From NCBI GenBank assembly GCA_965228695.1, contig CBDDIB010000002.1, positions 3,038,001-3,102,000 of the forward strand: a stretch of 64,000 nucleotides of DNA, in the 5' to 3' direction. Source of the stretch: JAJFJD01 sp965228695. Lineage in GTDB: Bacteria > Pseudomonadota > Alphaproteobacteria > UBA8366. Positions 1-8,263 of this stretch are shown here, one piece after another; positions within the stretch are counted from its first letter, which is position 1; each line of letters opens with the position of its first letter. A model generated the notes under the pieces. It was not told the DNA's origin. It saw nothing but the letters and a program-made list of their open reading frames with translations, and did no database searches. Both the position numbers and the translations under genes were made by a program.

Positions 1-1290
1 GCAGCTCGTGATCGCCGCGATGGCGACCGCGCCGTGGCCGATCTCGAAATCGCCGGCGGCGACAGGCGCTTGGTCCGGCTTGCTCGTCTGGTCCGGCAGG
101 GCGTCGCGGTAGGCGGCGGGGACCTGCGACAGCGGCGTCCGCTGGTTCGGGCGGTAGGGGCCGGCCATGCTCGCCTCGACGCTGGCGAGATCGATCTCCA
201 CCACGTCGGTGTAGACCGGCTCCGGCGTGTCCGCGTCGCGCCATAGGCCCTGCGCCTTGGCGTAGGCCTCGACAAGCGCACATTGCGCGTCGTCGCGTCC
301 GGTCGTCCGCAGATAGGCGACGGTTTCCGCATCGACCGGGAAGAATCCCATCGTGGCGCCGTATTCCGGCGACATGTTGGCGATGGTTGCGCGGTCGGTC
401 AGCGCCAGCGTGTCGAGGCCGGGGCCGCAATACTCGACGAATTTCTGCACCACGCCTTTTTCGCGCAACGTCTGCGTGACGGTCAGCACCAGGTCGGTCG
501 CAGTGGCGCCTTCCGGCAGTGCGCCGGTGAAGCGGCAGCCGACCACTTCCGGGATCAGCATGGAGACCGGCTGGCCGAGCATCGCCGTGCCCGCTTCCAA
601 GCCGCCGACACCCCAGCCGAAGATGCCCATGCCGTTGATCATCGGCGTGTGGCTGTCCATGCCGATCAGGCAGTCGGGATAGGCGACCGTCTCGCCGCCG
701 ATCTCCTCGCTCCACACCACGCGGGCGAGGTATTCCAGGTTGATCTGATGCAGGATGCCCCAGCCCGGCGGAATGATGCGCACGTTCTTGTAGGCGTTCT
801 GCGCCCATTTCAGGAAGGCGTAGCGTTCCTGGTTGCGCTGGTACTCGATCTCGACATTGCGCGCCATCGCGTCCGGCGTGCCGGCGAAGTCCACCATCAC
901 CGAGTGATCGACAATCAGGTCGATCGGCGTGCGCGGGTTGATCGCCGCTGGGTCGCCGCCGAGCCGCACTATCGCGTCGCGCATCGCCGCCATGTCGGCG
1001 AGCAAGGGAATGCCCGACACGTCCGGCATCAGCACCCGCGCCGGATGGTAGTTGATCTCGTCTTCCGACGTCCGCGTCTTGGTCCAGCCGCCGATCGCCT
1101 TGATGTCGTCGGCGGTGACGGCCCGGCCGTCCTCGTTGCGCAGCAGATTCTCCGCCAGCACCTTGAGCGAGAAGGGCAGCCGCGCCAAATCCCCAGCCCC
1201 CGCCGCCTCGGCGGCCGCCAGGCTGTAATAGGCGTAGGATTTGCCGCCCACATCGAGCGTCGATTTCGCACCAAGGCTGTTGCTGGTCAT
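1..1290 (-). CDS. acnA: Aconitate hydratase AcnA, N-terminal 430 residues (runs off the left edge)
   Basis: TCA-cycle enzyme that interconverts citrate and isocitrate through a [4Fe-4S] cluster in the cytoplasm. The reverse-strand reading gives the AcnA N-terminus: a lead like MTSNSLGAKSTLDVGGK, then LPFSLKVLAENLLRNEDG, the block DLIVDHSVMVDFAG and the DSHTPMINGMG signature. The visible part ends exactly at ITSC, whose Cys is the first cluster ligand, so roughly the C-terminal half lies outside the window. The ATG at 1290 matches the usual family start. It is transcribed away from the two lyases that follow, and may share a promoter region with none of them since all are on the same strand with the lyases downstream in coordinate but upstream in transcription. 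Whether it is the housekeeping aconitase or one dedicated to 2-methyl(iso)citrate cannot be told from this half. Confidence 0.95.
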   Translation of the reverse strand, partial: MTSNSLGAKSTLDVGGKSYAYYSLAAAEAAGAGDLARLPFSLKVLAENLLRNEDGRAVTADDIKAIGGWTKTRTSEDEINYHPARVLMPDVSGIPLLADMAAMRDAIVRLGGDPAAINPRTPIDLIVDHSVMVDFAGTPDAMARNVEIEYQRNQERYAFLKWAQNAYKNVRIIPPGWGILHQINLEYLARVVWSEEIGGETVAYPDCLIGMDSHTPMINGMGIFGWGVGGLEAGTAMLGQPVSMLIPEVVGCRFTGALPEGATATDLVLTVTQTLREKGVVQKFVEYCGPGLDTLALTDRATIANMSPEYGATMGFFPVDAETVAYLRTTGRDDAQCALVEAYAKAQGLWRDADTPEPVYTDVVEIDLASVEASMAGPYRPNQRTPLSQVPAAYRDALPDQTSKPDQAPVAAGDFEIGHGAVAIAAITSC

Positions 1291-1303
1291 GCGATGTCTC
1301 CCG

Positions 1304-2281
1304 TCATTCCATCCCCTGCGCGTTGTCCTTGTCGCCGGGCTTGTGGCCGGCGGTGCCGGCGTAGCGTTGTTCGATGGCGTCTTTCGGCATGTAGCGGTCT
1401 TCCAGGTCGCGGATCGCGGCGATGCCGGTGAATTCGTACCAGTTCTCGACCGGCAGGTCGTTGAACGCCTCCAACTGGCGGAGTTCGTACTCGATGCCGT
1501 CCTGTTTGAAGCCGGCCAGGGTGTCGATCATCGCCTGCACGCCCGCGCGCAGCGCCAGCAGCGGCAGGATGCAGACCGCGTAGCCCATGTCCTCGACCTG
1601 TTGCAGCGGCAGTTTCGGCGTGGTGCGCTTCTTGGCGTAGCCGCCCATGTTGAACAGCTTCGGGCCGGGCACTTCCTTGGCGAAGGTCTCATATTCCTCG
1701 ACCGAGAGCAGGGCGTCCGGGAAGATCATGTCCGCGCCCGCGTCGGCGTAGGCCTTGCCGCGCGAGACCGCCTCGTCGAAGCCGACCGCGCCGCGCGCGT
1801 CGGTGCGGGCGATGATGGTGAAGTCCGGGTCGGTGCGGGCGTCCGCCGCCGCGCGGATCTTGCCGCAGGCCTCGTCGATCGGAATGACTTCCTTGCCCGC
1901 GATCGAGCCGCAGCGTTTCGGGTTCACCTGATCCTCGATATGGATGCCCGCGATTCCGGTCAGCTCGAACTCGCGCACGGTGCGGATCACGTTGATCGCG
2001 TTGCCGTAGCCGGTGTCCGCGTCGGAGATGACGGGGATGTCGTCCGCCGCCTGCGCCATGAAGCGGGCCATCATGGTCATCTCGCTCATCGTCAGCAGGC
2101 CCACGTCCGCGCCGCCGGTCAGCGTGTTGGCGACGCCGGAACCGGTCATGTAGACCGCGTCGAAGCCCGCCTCCTGCACAAGCCGGGCGCTCAGGCCGTT
2201 ATGCGCGCCGGGGGCGACCAGCAACTTGCCGCTGTTCAGCCGGTCGCGCAGGGCGCGGCGTTTCGATTTTGCGTCTTTCAT
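1304..2281 (-). CDS. Isocitrate lyase/PEP mutase superfamily C-C lyase (325 aa)
   Basis: TIM-barrel, Mg-dependent lyase related to methylisocitrate lyase, oxaloacetate hydrolase and dimethylmalate lyase. Visible motifs are the start of the barrel (LVAPGAHNGLSARL), the metal and phosphate loop DADTGYGNA, IEDQ, the catalytic KRCG loop near residue 125, and ARTDA. The Cys in KRCG is expected of cleaving members and is absent from true PEP mutases, so cleavage of a 2-hydroxy or methyl-branched diacid is likely. It starts at the ATG at 2281 behind a GAGG site about 7 nt away. It lies 13 bp upstream of acnA on the same strand, so the two are probably co-transcribed. The charged C-terminal tail is longer than in the paralogue at 2562-3422. 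The exact substrate is unknown. Confidence 0.9.
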   Translation of the reverse strand: MKDAKSKRRALRDRLNSGKLLVAPGAHNGLSARLVQEAGFDAVYMTGSGVANTLTGGADVGLLTMSEMTMMARFMAQAADDIPVISDADTGYGNAINVIRTVREFELTGIAGIHIEDQVNPKRCGSIAGKEVIPIDEACGKIRAAADARTDPDFTIIARTDARGAVGFDEAVSRGKAYADAGADMIFPDALLSVEEYETFAKEVPGPKLFNMGGYAKKRTTPKLPLQQVEDMGYAVCILPLLALRAGVQAMIDTLAGFKQDGIEYELRQLEAFNDLPVENWYEFTGIAAIRDLEDRYMPKDAIEQRYAGTAGHKPGDKDNAQGME

Positions 2282-2322
2282 CGGGTGCCTCGGATGTGGG
2301 TTCGCTCTCCCGCAAGATTACC

Positions 2323-2392
2323 GTCATTCCCGCGAAAGCGGAATTCGGGCGTCCGGGGTCTAGCGTGGATTCCCGCCTGCGCGGGGAATGAC
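2323..2392. repeat. Palindromic interspersed repeat, GTCATTCCCGC family, copy 1
   Basis: The 70 bp unit opens with GTCATTCCCGCGAAAGCGG and closes with the inverted arm GCGGGGAATGAC. The ends pair as a long hairpin. The same element recurs at 12122-12190. Such REP-like units are common in proteobacterial intergenic regions; no function is assigned here. Confidence 0.8.
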
Positions 2393-2427
2393 ACGGTGAT
2401 GGGTGGTGCTTACCCCCGCAAGAGGCC

Positions 2428-2545
2428 CACCCTTCGACAAGCTCAGGGTGAGGGCGTGACTTAGACATTGGTCCTCACCCTGAGCCTGTCGAAGGGTGAG
2501 GTGTTTATCGAACATCGGCCTCATGCTGAGCTTGTCGAAGCATCT
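2428..2545. repeat. Cluster of three CCCTGAGC-TTGTCGAAGGG type palindromic repeats
   Basis: Three copies of a short palindrome related to CACCCTGAGCTTGTCGAAGG lie at about 2428-2453 (inverted), 2473-2501 and 2519-2544. The middle copy is the most complete palindrome. The first faces the opposite way from the other two, so the set can also fold across units. It occupies the gap between the two lyase genes and ends next to the stop codon of the second. Confidence 0.75.
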
Positions 2546-2561
2546 TGCCGATCCCCAACCG

Positions 2562-3422
2562 CTAAATCGCGTAGCGCTCGTCCAGTTCCATGTAATGCTC
2601 GGTGTTCACCGCGGCCTCGCGATCCTGGAAGGAGGCCATGCGGTCCTTCAGCGCCTCGGTATGGCCGTCGCGCAGCAGGCATTCCGCCGCTTCCTTCATG
2701 GCCTGGATCGCGATGCGCTGCAGGTCGCTCGGCACGATGACGAGGTTGAAGCCGAGTTCCTCCAGTTTGTCGCGCGGGACGACCGGTGTCTTGCCGCTCC
2801 AGAACATGTTCAGCAGCTTGGGGTAGGGCAGTTCCCTGGCGATCTTCTCGATCTCCTCCATCGTGGTCGGCGCCTCGACGAAGGCCATGGTGGCCCCGGC
2901 TTCCATCGCCTTGTGCATACGCTCGATGGCCGCATCGACGCCGTCCCCGGCGAGGCAGTCGGTTCGGGCAATGATCGTCATGTCGTCGTCGGTCAGTGCG
3001 TCGCGGATCGCCTTGATCTTCGAGCAGAACTCCTCCGTGGAGACCACGGCCTTGCCCTCGTAGTGGCCGCAGCGCTTGGGAAAGACCTGGTCTTCCAAGT
3101 GGAACCCGGCGACGCCGACCCGTTCGAACGCCTTCAGCCCCTGGCGGGCGTTCAGGGCGTTGCCGTAGCCGGTGTCCATGTCGGCGATCAGCGGAAGATC
3201 GATGGCGTCGACCATGGTTTCCAGCCGGTCGGTGATTTCCTTCAGCGACATCAGCCCCATGTCGGGGATGCCCGTGCTGCGGGCGATGCCGCCGCCGGTG
3301 GCGTAGACGATCTCCGCGCCGGCATTCTGGATGATGCGGGCCGAAATGCCGTCATAGGCGCCGGGGACGATAAAGGTCTTGCCGGTGTCGAGCAGTTTTT
3401 TGAGTTTGGTCGAGGCTCGCAT
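2562..3422 (-). CDS. Isocitrate lyase/PEP mutase superfamily C-C lyase, second paralogue (286 aa)
   Basis: Second member of the same superfamily as the gene at 1304-2281. It shows FIVPGAYDGISARII, DMDTGYGNALNA, LEDQ, the catalytic KRCG loop (about residues 119-122) and ARTDCLAGDG. It is close in length to carboxyvinyl-carboxyphosphonate phosphorylmutase-like and 2-methylisocitrate lyase-like proteins. The ATG at 3422 is preceded by AAGGAG about 9 nt away, a strong site. It is separated from the next lyase by 280 bp packed with repeats, so the two may be transcribed separately. The two paralogues are clearly divergent, which suggests different substrates rather than a recent duplication. Confidence 0.9.
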   Translation of the reverse strand: MRASTKLKKLLDTGKTFIVPGAYDGISARIIQNAGAEIVYATGGGIARSTGIPDMGLMSLKEITDRLETMVDAIDLPLIADMDTGYGNALNARQGLKAFERVGVAGFHLEDQVFPKRCGHYEGKAVVSTEEFCSKIKAIRDALTDDDMTIIARTDCLAGDGVDAAIERMHKAMEAGATMAFVEAPTTMEEIEKIARELPYPKLLNMFWSGKTPVVPRDKLEELGFNLVIVPSDLQRIAIQAMKEAAECLLRDGHTEALKDRMASFQDREAAVNTEHYMELDERYAI

Positions 3423-3482
3423 GGGCTGCGTCTCCTTAATTTCTGGTCTTGCTGTTTATGTCGTCGGGCCGTGGCGGCGGCG

Positions 3483-4031
3483 CTATTCCGGAAGCGGTTT
3501 TCCGCCGCCGGGCACTTCGATCTCGAAGGTATTCAGCACCATCGAGATAACCGAGTAGTGGCCGCAGACGACGATCAACTCGACGACGCCGGCGCTGCCG
3601 AGCAGGTCCAGGGTCGCCTTGTAGGTGGCGTCGCTGACCTTCCGCGTTTCATGCAGTTCGGTCACGAAGTTGTAGACGATTTCCTCGTCGCTGTTCTTGA
3701 AAGTCGGGCGTTCGCGGTTGGCGATGGCGTCGATGACGTCCTGCGCGAGGCCTTCCTCCGCGGCGATTCTGGCATGCGCGAACCATTCGTATTGCGCGGT
3801 CCAGACGCGGCCCACCATGATGATCGCCAGTTCGCGCAGCCGGCCGTCCAAGGTGCCGTCGAAGCGCAGAAAGGCGCCCATCCGCTGGACCGCGTCGGCG
3901 GCCTTGGCATTGTGCATCAGCGGGACGAAGGGGCCGCGCACCTCGCCGCGCGGGCCGGCCGTGATGGCGTCGGCGACGGTCTTTTGCTCGTCGGAATAAT
4001 CGGCGGGGTCGATGGCGGGCAGTCGGCTCAT
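3483..4031 (-). CDS. Carboxymuconolactone decarboxylase family protein (182 aa)
   Basis: AhpD/CMD-fold all-helical protein. The family signature is visible as RLRELAIIMVGR followed by YEWFAHARIAAEEGL near the middle, then a C-terminal ELIVVCGHYSVI stretch. The CxxC redox pair of AhpD peroxidase partners is absent, so a lactone decarboxylase-like or unassigned role is more likely than a peroxidase one. It precedes the lyase at 2562-3422 on the same strand with a 60 bp gap and may be the first gene of that transcript. Members of this family are often found in aromatic or branched-acid catabolic operons; the substrate here is unknown. Confidence 0.85.
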   Translation of the reverse strand: MSRLPAIDPADYSDEQKTVADAITAGPRGEVRGPFVPLMHNAKAADAVQRMGAFLRFDGTLDGRLRELAIIMVGRVWTAQYEWFAHARIAAEEGLAQDVIDAIANRERPTFKNSDEEIVYNFVTELHETRKVSDATYKATLDLLGSAGVVELIVVCGHYSVISMVLNTFEIEVPGGGKPLPE

Positions 4032-4128
4032 GGCGCTTGATTCCCTGATTTTGCGTTGGGTGATTGTTACGGCGAAAGATAGCGGTCTTTTCGAGACGTG
4101 TCGAAATGCCGGGCGAGCGCAGTTGACG

Positions 4129-5655
4129 CTACTTCTTCGGCGGCGGCTGGCCGCGCATCAGGAAGACGAGCGGCAGCAGCAGCAGGATCAGCACGGTCAT
4201 CAGGCGGAAGTCGTGCAGATAGCCCATGAACTCCGCCTGCTGCTCGATTTCGCGCTGTAGGCTGCCGAGACCCCGCAGCGTGTTGATGTCCCAATGCTCG
4301 CGTATCAGGTCGCCGCGCAGCAGTTCGTTGTACAGGCTGACATGCTCCATCAAGGCGGACCGGTTCTCCTGCGTGGCGCGCACCAACTGGCTGACCAGGA
4401 TCGAGACGCCCACGCTCGACCCGATCCGGCGGGCCAGGCTCAACATGCTGGTGCCGTCGGGGCGGAGCTGCGGCGACAGGGTTTGAAACGCCATCGACGT
4501 GACGGCGACGGAAAAGAATCCGAACCCCGCGCCCTGCAAGGTCACGATCAAGCCGATGGTCCAGGCGTCGACCTCGCGGGTGAATTCTGACATTAGCCAC
4601 GTCGACGCGGCCATGCAGATGATGCCGACGATCACGATCGGACGGGGATGGATGCGCGTCAGCAGCGGCCCGGCGATCATCGTCGCGATCAGCGTGCCGA
4701 TGCCGCGCGGCATGATCAGAATACCGGCGGTGGAAACCGGATAATCCATGTGATTCTGCAGCACCGACGGCAGCAGGCCCGCGAAGCCCATGATCATGAT
4801 CGACAACACGATGATGAAGAAAAATCCGATCAGGAAATCGCGCTGCAGGAATATCTGCGGATTGACGTAGGTGTTGCGCTGGGTCGTCACGTGCACGACG
4901 AAAAGATACATCGCCGCAATAAACAGGCCGGCCCAAATGACGATTTCCGCGGAATCGAACCATTCGAGGCGCTCGCCGCGGTCGAGGAACAGTTGCAGTG
5001 CGCCGATGGCGATGCTGAGGGCAATGAACCCGAAGAAATCGAACTTTGGCGGATCCTTGGATTTCGCCTCGGGAACGAAGCGGATGATCAGGTAGAGGCC
5101 GAGAATGCAGAGGGGAATATTGCTGAGATAGATCCAGCGCCAGCTCAAATATTCGGTCAGGATTCCGCCGATCAGCGGCCCGACCATCACGCCGCTCATC
5201 CGGCCGGCGGTCAGCCAACTGATGGCCGAGCCGTATTGCGAGCGCGGATAAACGCCGAGCATGACCTGATGGCTCAATGGCCCCATGCCGGCCGCGGTGA
5301 CACCTTGCATGAAACGGTAGAACACAAGCTCGCCCAGCGTCGTCGCCTGCGCGACCAGCAGGGTGCAGGCCAGGAACCCGATCGTGATCAGGATCAGCAG
5401 CCGGCGTTGGCCGAAACGTTTGCTGAGCCACGCGAAGAGCGGCGTGAAGATCGCCGACGCAACCAGAAACGATGTCAGTACCCAGGCCGCCTCGTCGAGC
5501 GTGGCCGACATGTTGCCGCGGATTTCCGGCAGCGCCACCGCCGTCGCAAACGTGTCCATTCCCTGAATCGCGGCGGCCGTGGTCATCGCGCAGGCGATAA
5601 GCCGGCGGCGGCCGAGGGAAATTGACGGTACGGGGTCGCTCTCGGTGGTAGTCAC
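4129..5655 (-). CDS. DHA2-family drug:H+ antiporter, 14-TM MFS efflux pump (508 aa)
   Basis: Inner-membrane exporter of the EmrB/QacA type. It has many hydrophobic helices, a conserved start region with IQGMDTFATAVALPEI, motif A-like RFGQRRLL after the second helix, and a motif C-like segment in the fifth helix. The C-terminus ends in a short basic tail (RGQPPPKK). The reading frame opens at a GTG at 5655. No EmrA-like membrane fusion partner is adjacent, so it probably works alone. A second, clearly related DHA2 transporter lies at 8264-9787, with an oxidoreductase and a dehydrogenase between them. The substrate cannot be inferred. Confidence 0.9.
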   Translation of the reverse strand: MTTTESDPVPSISLGRRRLIACAMTTAAAIQGMDTFATAVALPEIRGNMSATLDEAAWVLTSFLVASAIFTPLFAWLSKRFGQRRLLILITIGFLACTLLVAQATTLGELVFYRFMQGVTAAGMGPLSHQVMLGVYPRSQYGSAISWLTAGRMSGVMVGPLIGGILTEYLSWRWIYLSNIPLCILGLYLIIRFVPEAKSKDPPKFDFFGFIALSIAIGALQLFLDRGERLEWFDSAEIVIWAGLFIAAMYLFVVHVTTQRNTYVNPQIFLQRDFLIGFFFIIVLSIMIMGFAGLLPSVLQNHMDYPVSTAGILIMPRGIGTLIATMIAGPLLTRIHPRPIVIVGIICMAASTWLMSEFTREVDAWTIGLIVTLQGAGFGFFSVAVTSMAFQTLSPQLRPDGTSMLSLARRIGSSVGVSILVSQLVRATQENRSALMEHVSLYNELLRGDLIREHWDINTLRGLGSLQREIEQQAEFMGYLHDFRLMTVLILLLLPLVFLMRGQPPPKK

Positions 5656-5721
5656 CCGGCTATATTACAACGAGCCTGCGGCGCTAAGCCTCTGAAATTT
5701 ATGCACCCGACGATTGCAGAG

Positions 5722-6702
5722 TCATGAAGCGCCGAAATTCGAGGCGTAGACCCTTTGAATCCGGTCCAGCGCGTTCTGGGGCAAGGGGCCGAGCGCAATG
5801 GCGCCGAGCGCTTCCTCCAGATGCGACAGTTCGGCCATGCCGACGATCGCGCCGGAGATATCCGGGTTGCTGATCACGAAACGCAGCGCGGTCTGCGCCG
5901 GCGTGCCGTATTCGGACCCGAGCGCGTCCATGATCGCCTTGGCGCTGCGCTCCTCGTTCGCCAGGTCGGTTTCCTTCGTGATGACGCTTTCGCGGCCGTG
6001 CCGTTCAGCGGTCGCCAAAACACCGGCGGCGAGCACGCGGATCGCCATCACCACGACGCCGTTCGCCTTGCAGCTTGCGATCATGTTGCCGAGGTCGTGG
6101 CCTTTCCAGCCGTCCGGCATCGATTGGCCCGCGCTGGGATTGAGGATGTTGTAATAGACTTGGGCGGAATCGATCCGGCCGCTCTCGATCACCGCGCACA
6201 CGGATTCCGCGTCGTTCAGGGCGGTGATCCCGGCAAATCGGATCAATCCCTTGTCCTTCAGGCGATCCAAACCGTCGGCGACGCCGTTCGCGCCGAGCAC
6301 GTGATCCACCGTGATCACCCGGCCGCCCGCCTCGGGGCCGATGTGGTTGTGAAGTTGCAGCAGATCGACGCTGTCGCGGCGCAACCGTTTCAGACTGCCC
6401 GTCAGGCTGTTCTCGATCTGGGTCGCAATGTCGTCGGGGCTGTCCAGGTCAATGCGGAACTTGGTGGAAACGAAGGGTGTGTCCTCGATCTCCTCCAACA
6501 GCCAGCCGAGGGATTGTTCGGAAATCTCCGGACCGTAGCTGACCGCCGTGTCGATCCAGTTGACGCCTGCGCCAAGCGCAGTGCGGATTGCTGCCCGCTT
6601 GGTGTCGTCGTCCTGCCGGATCAGCAGGCCGCCCACATTGCCGCCGCCGAAGATCATTTCCGAGACCTTGAGCCCGGTTTTGCCGAAGTCGCGTTGCCGC
6701 AT
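5722..6702 (-). CDS. Aldo/keto reductase (326 aa)
   Basis: NAD(P)H-dependent oxidoreductase of the AKR superfamily, of the type often labelled L-fucose or D-threo-aldose dehydrogenase-like. The catalytic tetrad can be seen: Asp and Tyr in DTAVSYG, Lys in STKFRID and His in LLQLHNHIG. It begins with RDFGKTGLKVSEMIFGGGN, the standard first strand. The ATG at 6702 is well placed. The gene is 50 bp downstream of the aldehyde dehydrogenase (6753-8174) and on the same strand, so the two may handle the same aldehyde in opposite directions; that link is inference. Confidence 0.9.
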   Translation of the reverse strand: MRQRDFGKTGLKVSEMIFGGGNVGGLLIRQDDDTKRAAIRTALGAGVNWIDTAVSYGPEISEQSLGWLLEEIEDTPFVSTKFRIDLDSPDDIATQIENSLTGSLKRLRRDSVDLLQLHNHIGPEAGGRVITVDHVLGANGVADGLDRLKDKGLIRFAGITALNDAESVCAVIESGRIDSAQVYYNILNPSAGQSMPDGWKGHDLGNMIASCKANGVVVMAIRVLAAGVLATAERHGRESVITKETDLANEERSAKAIMDALGSEYGTPAQTALRFVISNPDISGAIVGMAELSHLEEALGAIALGPLPQNALDRIQRVYASNFGAS

Positions 6703-6752
6703 GGATGCCCCCTGTTTCTGGATTACAGGGGTAGTCTACACCGAGCGGTGCG

Positions 6753-8174
6753 CTACACGGAAAAACCGCCGAGCTTTGTTTCCAGGTATTCGGCGATGCC
6801 TTCGCGGCCGCCCTCGCGGCCCAGTCCGCTCTCTTTCATGCCGCCGAAGGGGGCCGCGGCGGCGGTCGGATTGATGTCGTTGATGCCGACGATACCGAAG
6901 CGCAGGCGTTCGAACATGCGGTGCGCGCGCGAGATGTTTTGCGTGTAGACATAGGCGGCGAGGCCGTAATGGGTGTCGTTCGCCATGGTGATCGCCTCTT
7001 CGTCGTCGTCGAAGGCGATGATCGGCGCGACCGGCCCGAAGGTTTCCTCGCGGTAGATGCGCATTTCGGGCGTGACGCCGGTCAGCACGGTGGGGGCGAA
7101 GAAATGGCCCTTGTCCAGCCCGTCGTCGATCAGGCGATGGCCGCCGCAACCGACCGTTGCGCCTTTCCCGACCGCGTCGGTCACCTGCCGTTCGACCTTG
7201 TCGACGGCGGCCTGGTTGACCAGCGGGCCGATGCTGACGCCGTCCTCCATGCCGTTACCGCCGCGCAGGCGGGTGACGCGCGAAACGAACTCCTCGGTGA
7301 AGGGCTCGACGATGCTCTTGTGGACGAAGATGCGGTTCGGGCTGATGCAGGCCTGCCCGGTGTTGAGGAATTTCACCAGCGATGCGCCCTTGGCGGCGTA
7401 TTGCGGATTGGCGTCGTCGAACACCAGGAAAGGCGCGTGCCCGCCGAGTTCCAGCGAAATCCGCTTCATCTGTTCCGCCGCCCCCTGCGCCAGCATCTTG
7501 CCGACGCCGGTCGAGCCGGTGAAGGTGATCTTGCGCACCGCCGGGTTGGTGACGAATTCCGCGCCGATCGGCTTCGGATCGGCGGCGGTCACCAGATTGG
7601 CGACGCCCGCCGGGATTTCCGCCTCGGCGAGGATCTTGAAGATCTCGATGGCGCAGAGCGGCGTGGCCTCGGCCGGTTTCAACACGATGGTGCAGCCGGC
7701 GGCGAGCGCGGGTGCCACCTTCCGGGTGATCATCGATACCGGGTAGTTCCAGGGCGTGACGGCGGCGACCACGCCGACCGGCTGATGCAGCACCATGAAG
7801 CGCTGATCGCCGCGCGGGGCGGGGATGGTTTCGCCGTAGACGCGTTTGGCTTCCTCCGCATACCACAGCAGGAAATCCGCGCCGTATTGCACCTCGTTCC
7901 GGGCGGCGCGCAGCGGCTTGCCCTGTTCCTCGGTCATCGTGCGGGCGAGGTCTTCCTTGCGCTCCATCATGATCTGGTAGGCGCGGTAGAGATAGGCGGA
8001 GCGCTGGTAGGCCGTCAGGTTGGACCAGGCGGGAAAGGCGCGGTCGGCGGCGGCGATGGCGGCTGCGGCCTCGTCCCGGCCGCCGTCGGGTACGTCGGCG
8101 ATCTTCTCGCCGGTCGCGGGATTGAGGACCTCGAACGTGCCTTTCGTCTTGGCCCACTGGCCGTCGATATACAT
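6753..8174 (-). CDS. NAD(P)-dependent succinate-semialdehyde-type aldehyde dehydrogenase (473 aa)
   Basis: Cytoplasmic aldehyde dehydrogenase of the GabD-like branch. Visible landmarks are TEEQGKPLRAARNEV, the coenzyme loop TPWNYPVSMITRKVAPALAA, FTGSTGVGK, the general base Glu in LELGGHAP and the nucleophile Cys in NTGQACISPNR. The C-terminus has PFGGMKESGLGREGG, typical of the group. The length is normal. The ATG at 8174 has a GGGAG about a dozen bases upstream. It sits between an AKR and a DHA2 exporter on one strand. Substrate beyond a small semialdehyde is uncertain. Confidence 0.92.
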   Translation of the reverse strand: MYIDGQWAKTKGTFEVLNPATGEKIADVPDGGRDEAAAAIAAADRAFPAWSNLTAYQRSAYLYRAYQIMMERKEDLARTMTEEQGKPLRAARNEVQYGADFLLWYAEEAKRVYGETIPAPRGDQRFMVLHQPVGVVAAVTPWNYPVSMITRKVAPALAAGCTIVLKPAEATPLCAIEIFKILAEAEIPAGVANLVTAADPKPIGAEFVTNPAVRKITFTGSTGVGKMLAQGAAEQMKRISLELGGHAPFLVFDDANPQYAAKGASLVKFLNTGQACISPNRIFVHKSIVEPFTEEFVSRVTRLRGGNGMEDGVSIGPLVNQAAVDKVERQVTDAVGKGATVGCGGHRLIDDGLDKGHFFAPTVLTGVTPEMRIYREETFGPVAPIIAFDDDEEAITMANDTHYGLAAYVYTQNISRAHRMFERLRFGIVGINDINPTAAAAPFGGMKESGLGREGGREGIAEYLETKLGGFSV

Positions 8175-8263
8175 GGAACGGGACTCCCGGAAGGGTTATT
8201 CGGCGCTGCTTTTGCGCTGTATAGCATGCCGGTGACGGGACCGGGCAAGGGGTGGTGACTCCG

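Noticed and set aside
283..1431. Long open frame on the forward strand opposite acnA, about 380 codons
   Set aside because: It lies antisense to the clear AcnA reading, has no family similarity and has the His/Arg/Gly-rich make-up typical of antisense frames in GC-rich DNA.
2428..2545. Repeated palindromes considered as a short CRISPR array
   Set aside because: Units differ in orientation and spacing, are themselves full palindromes and there are no cas genes nearby.
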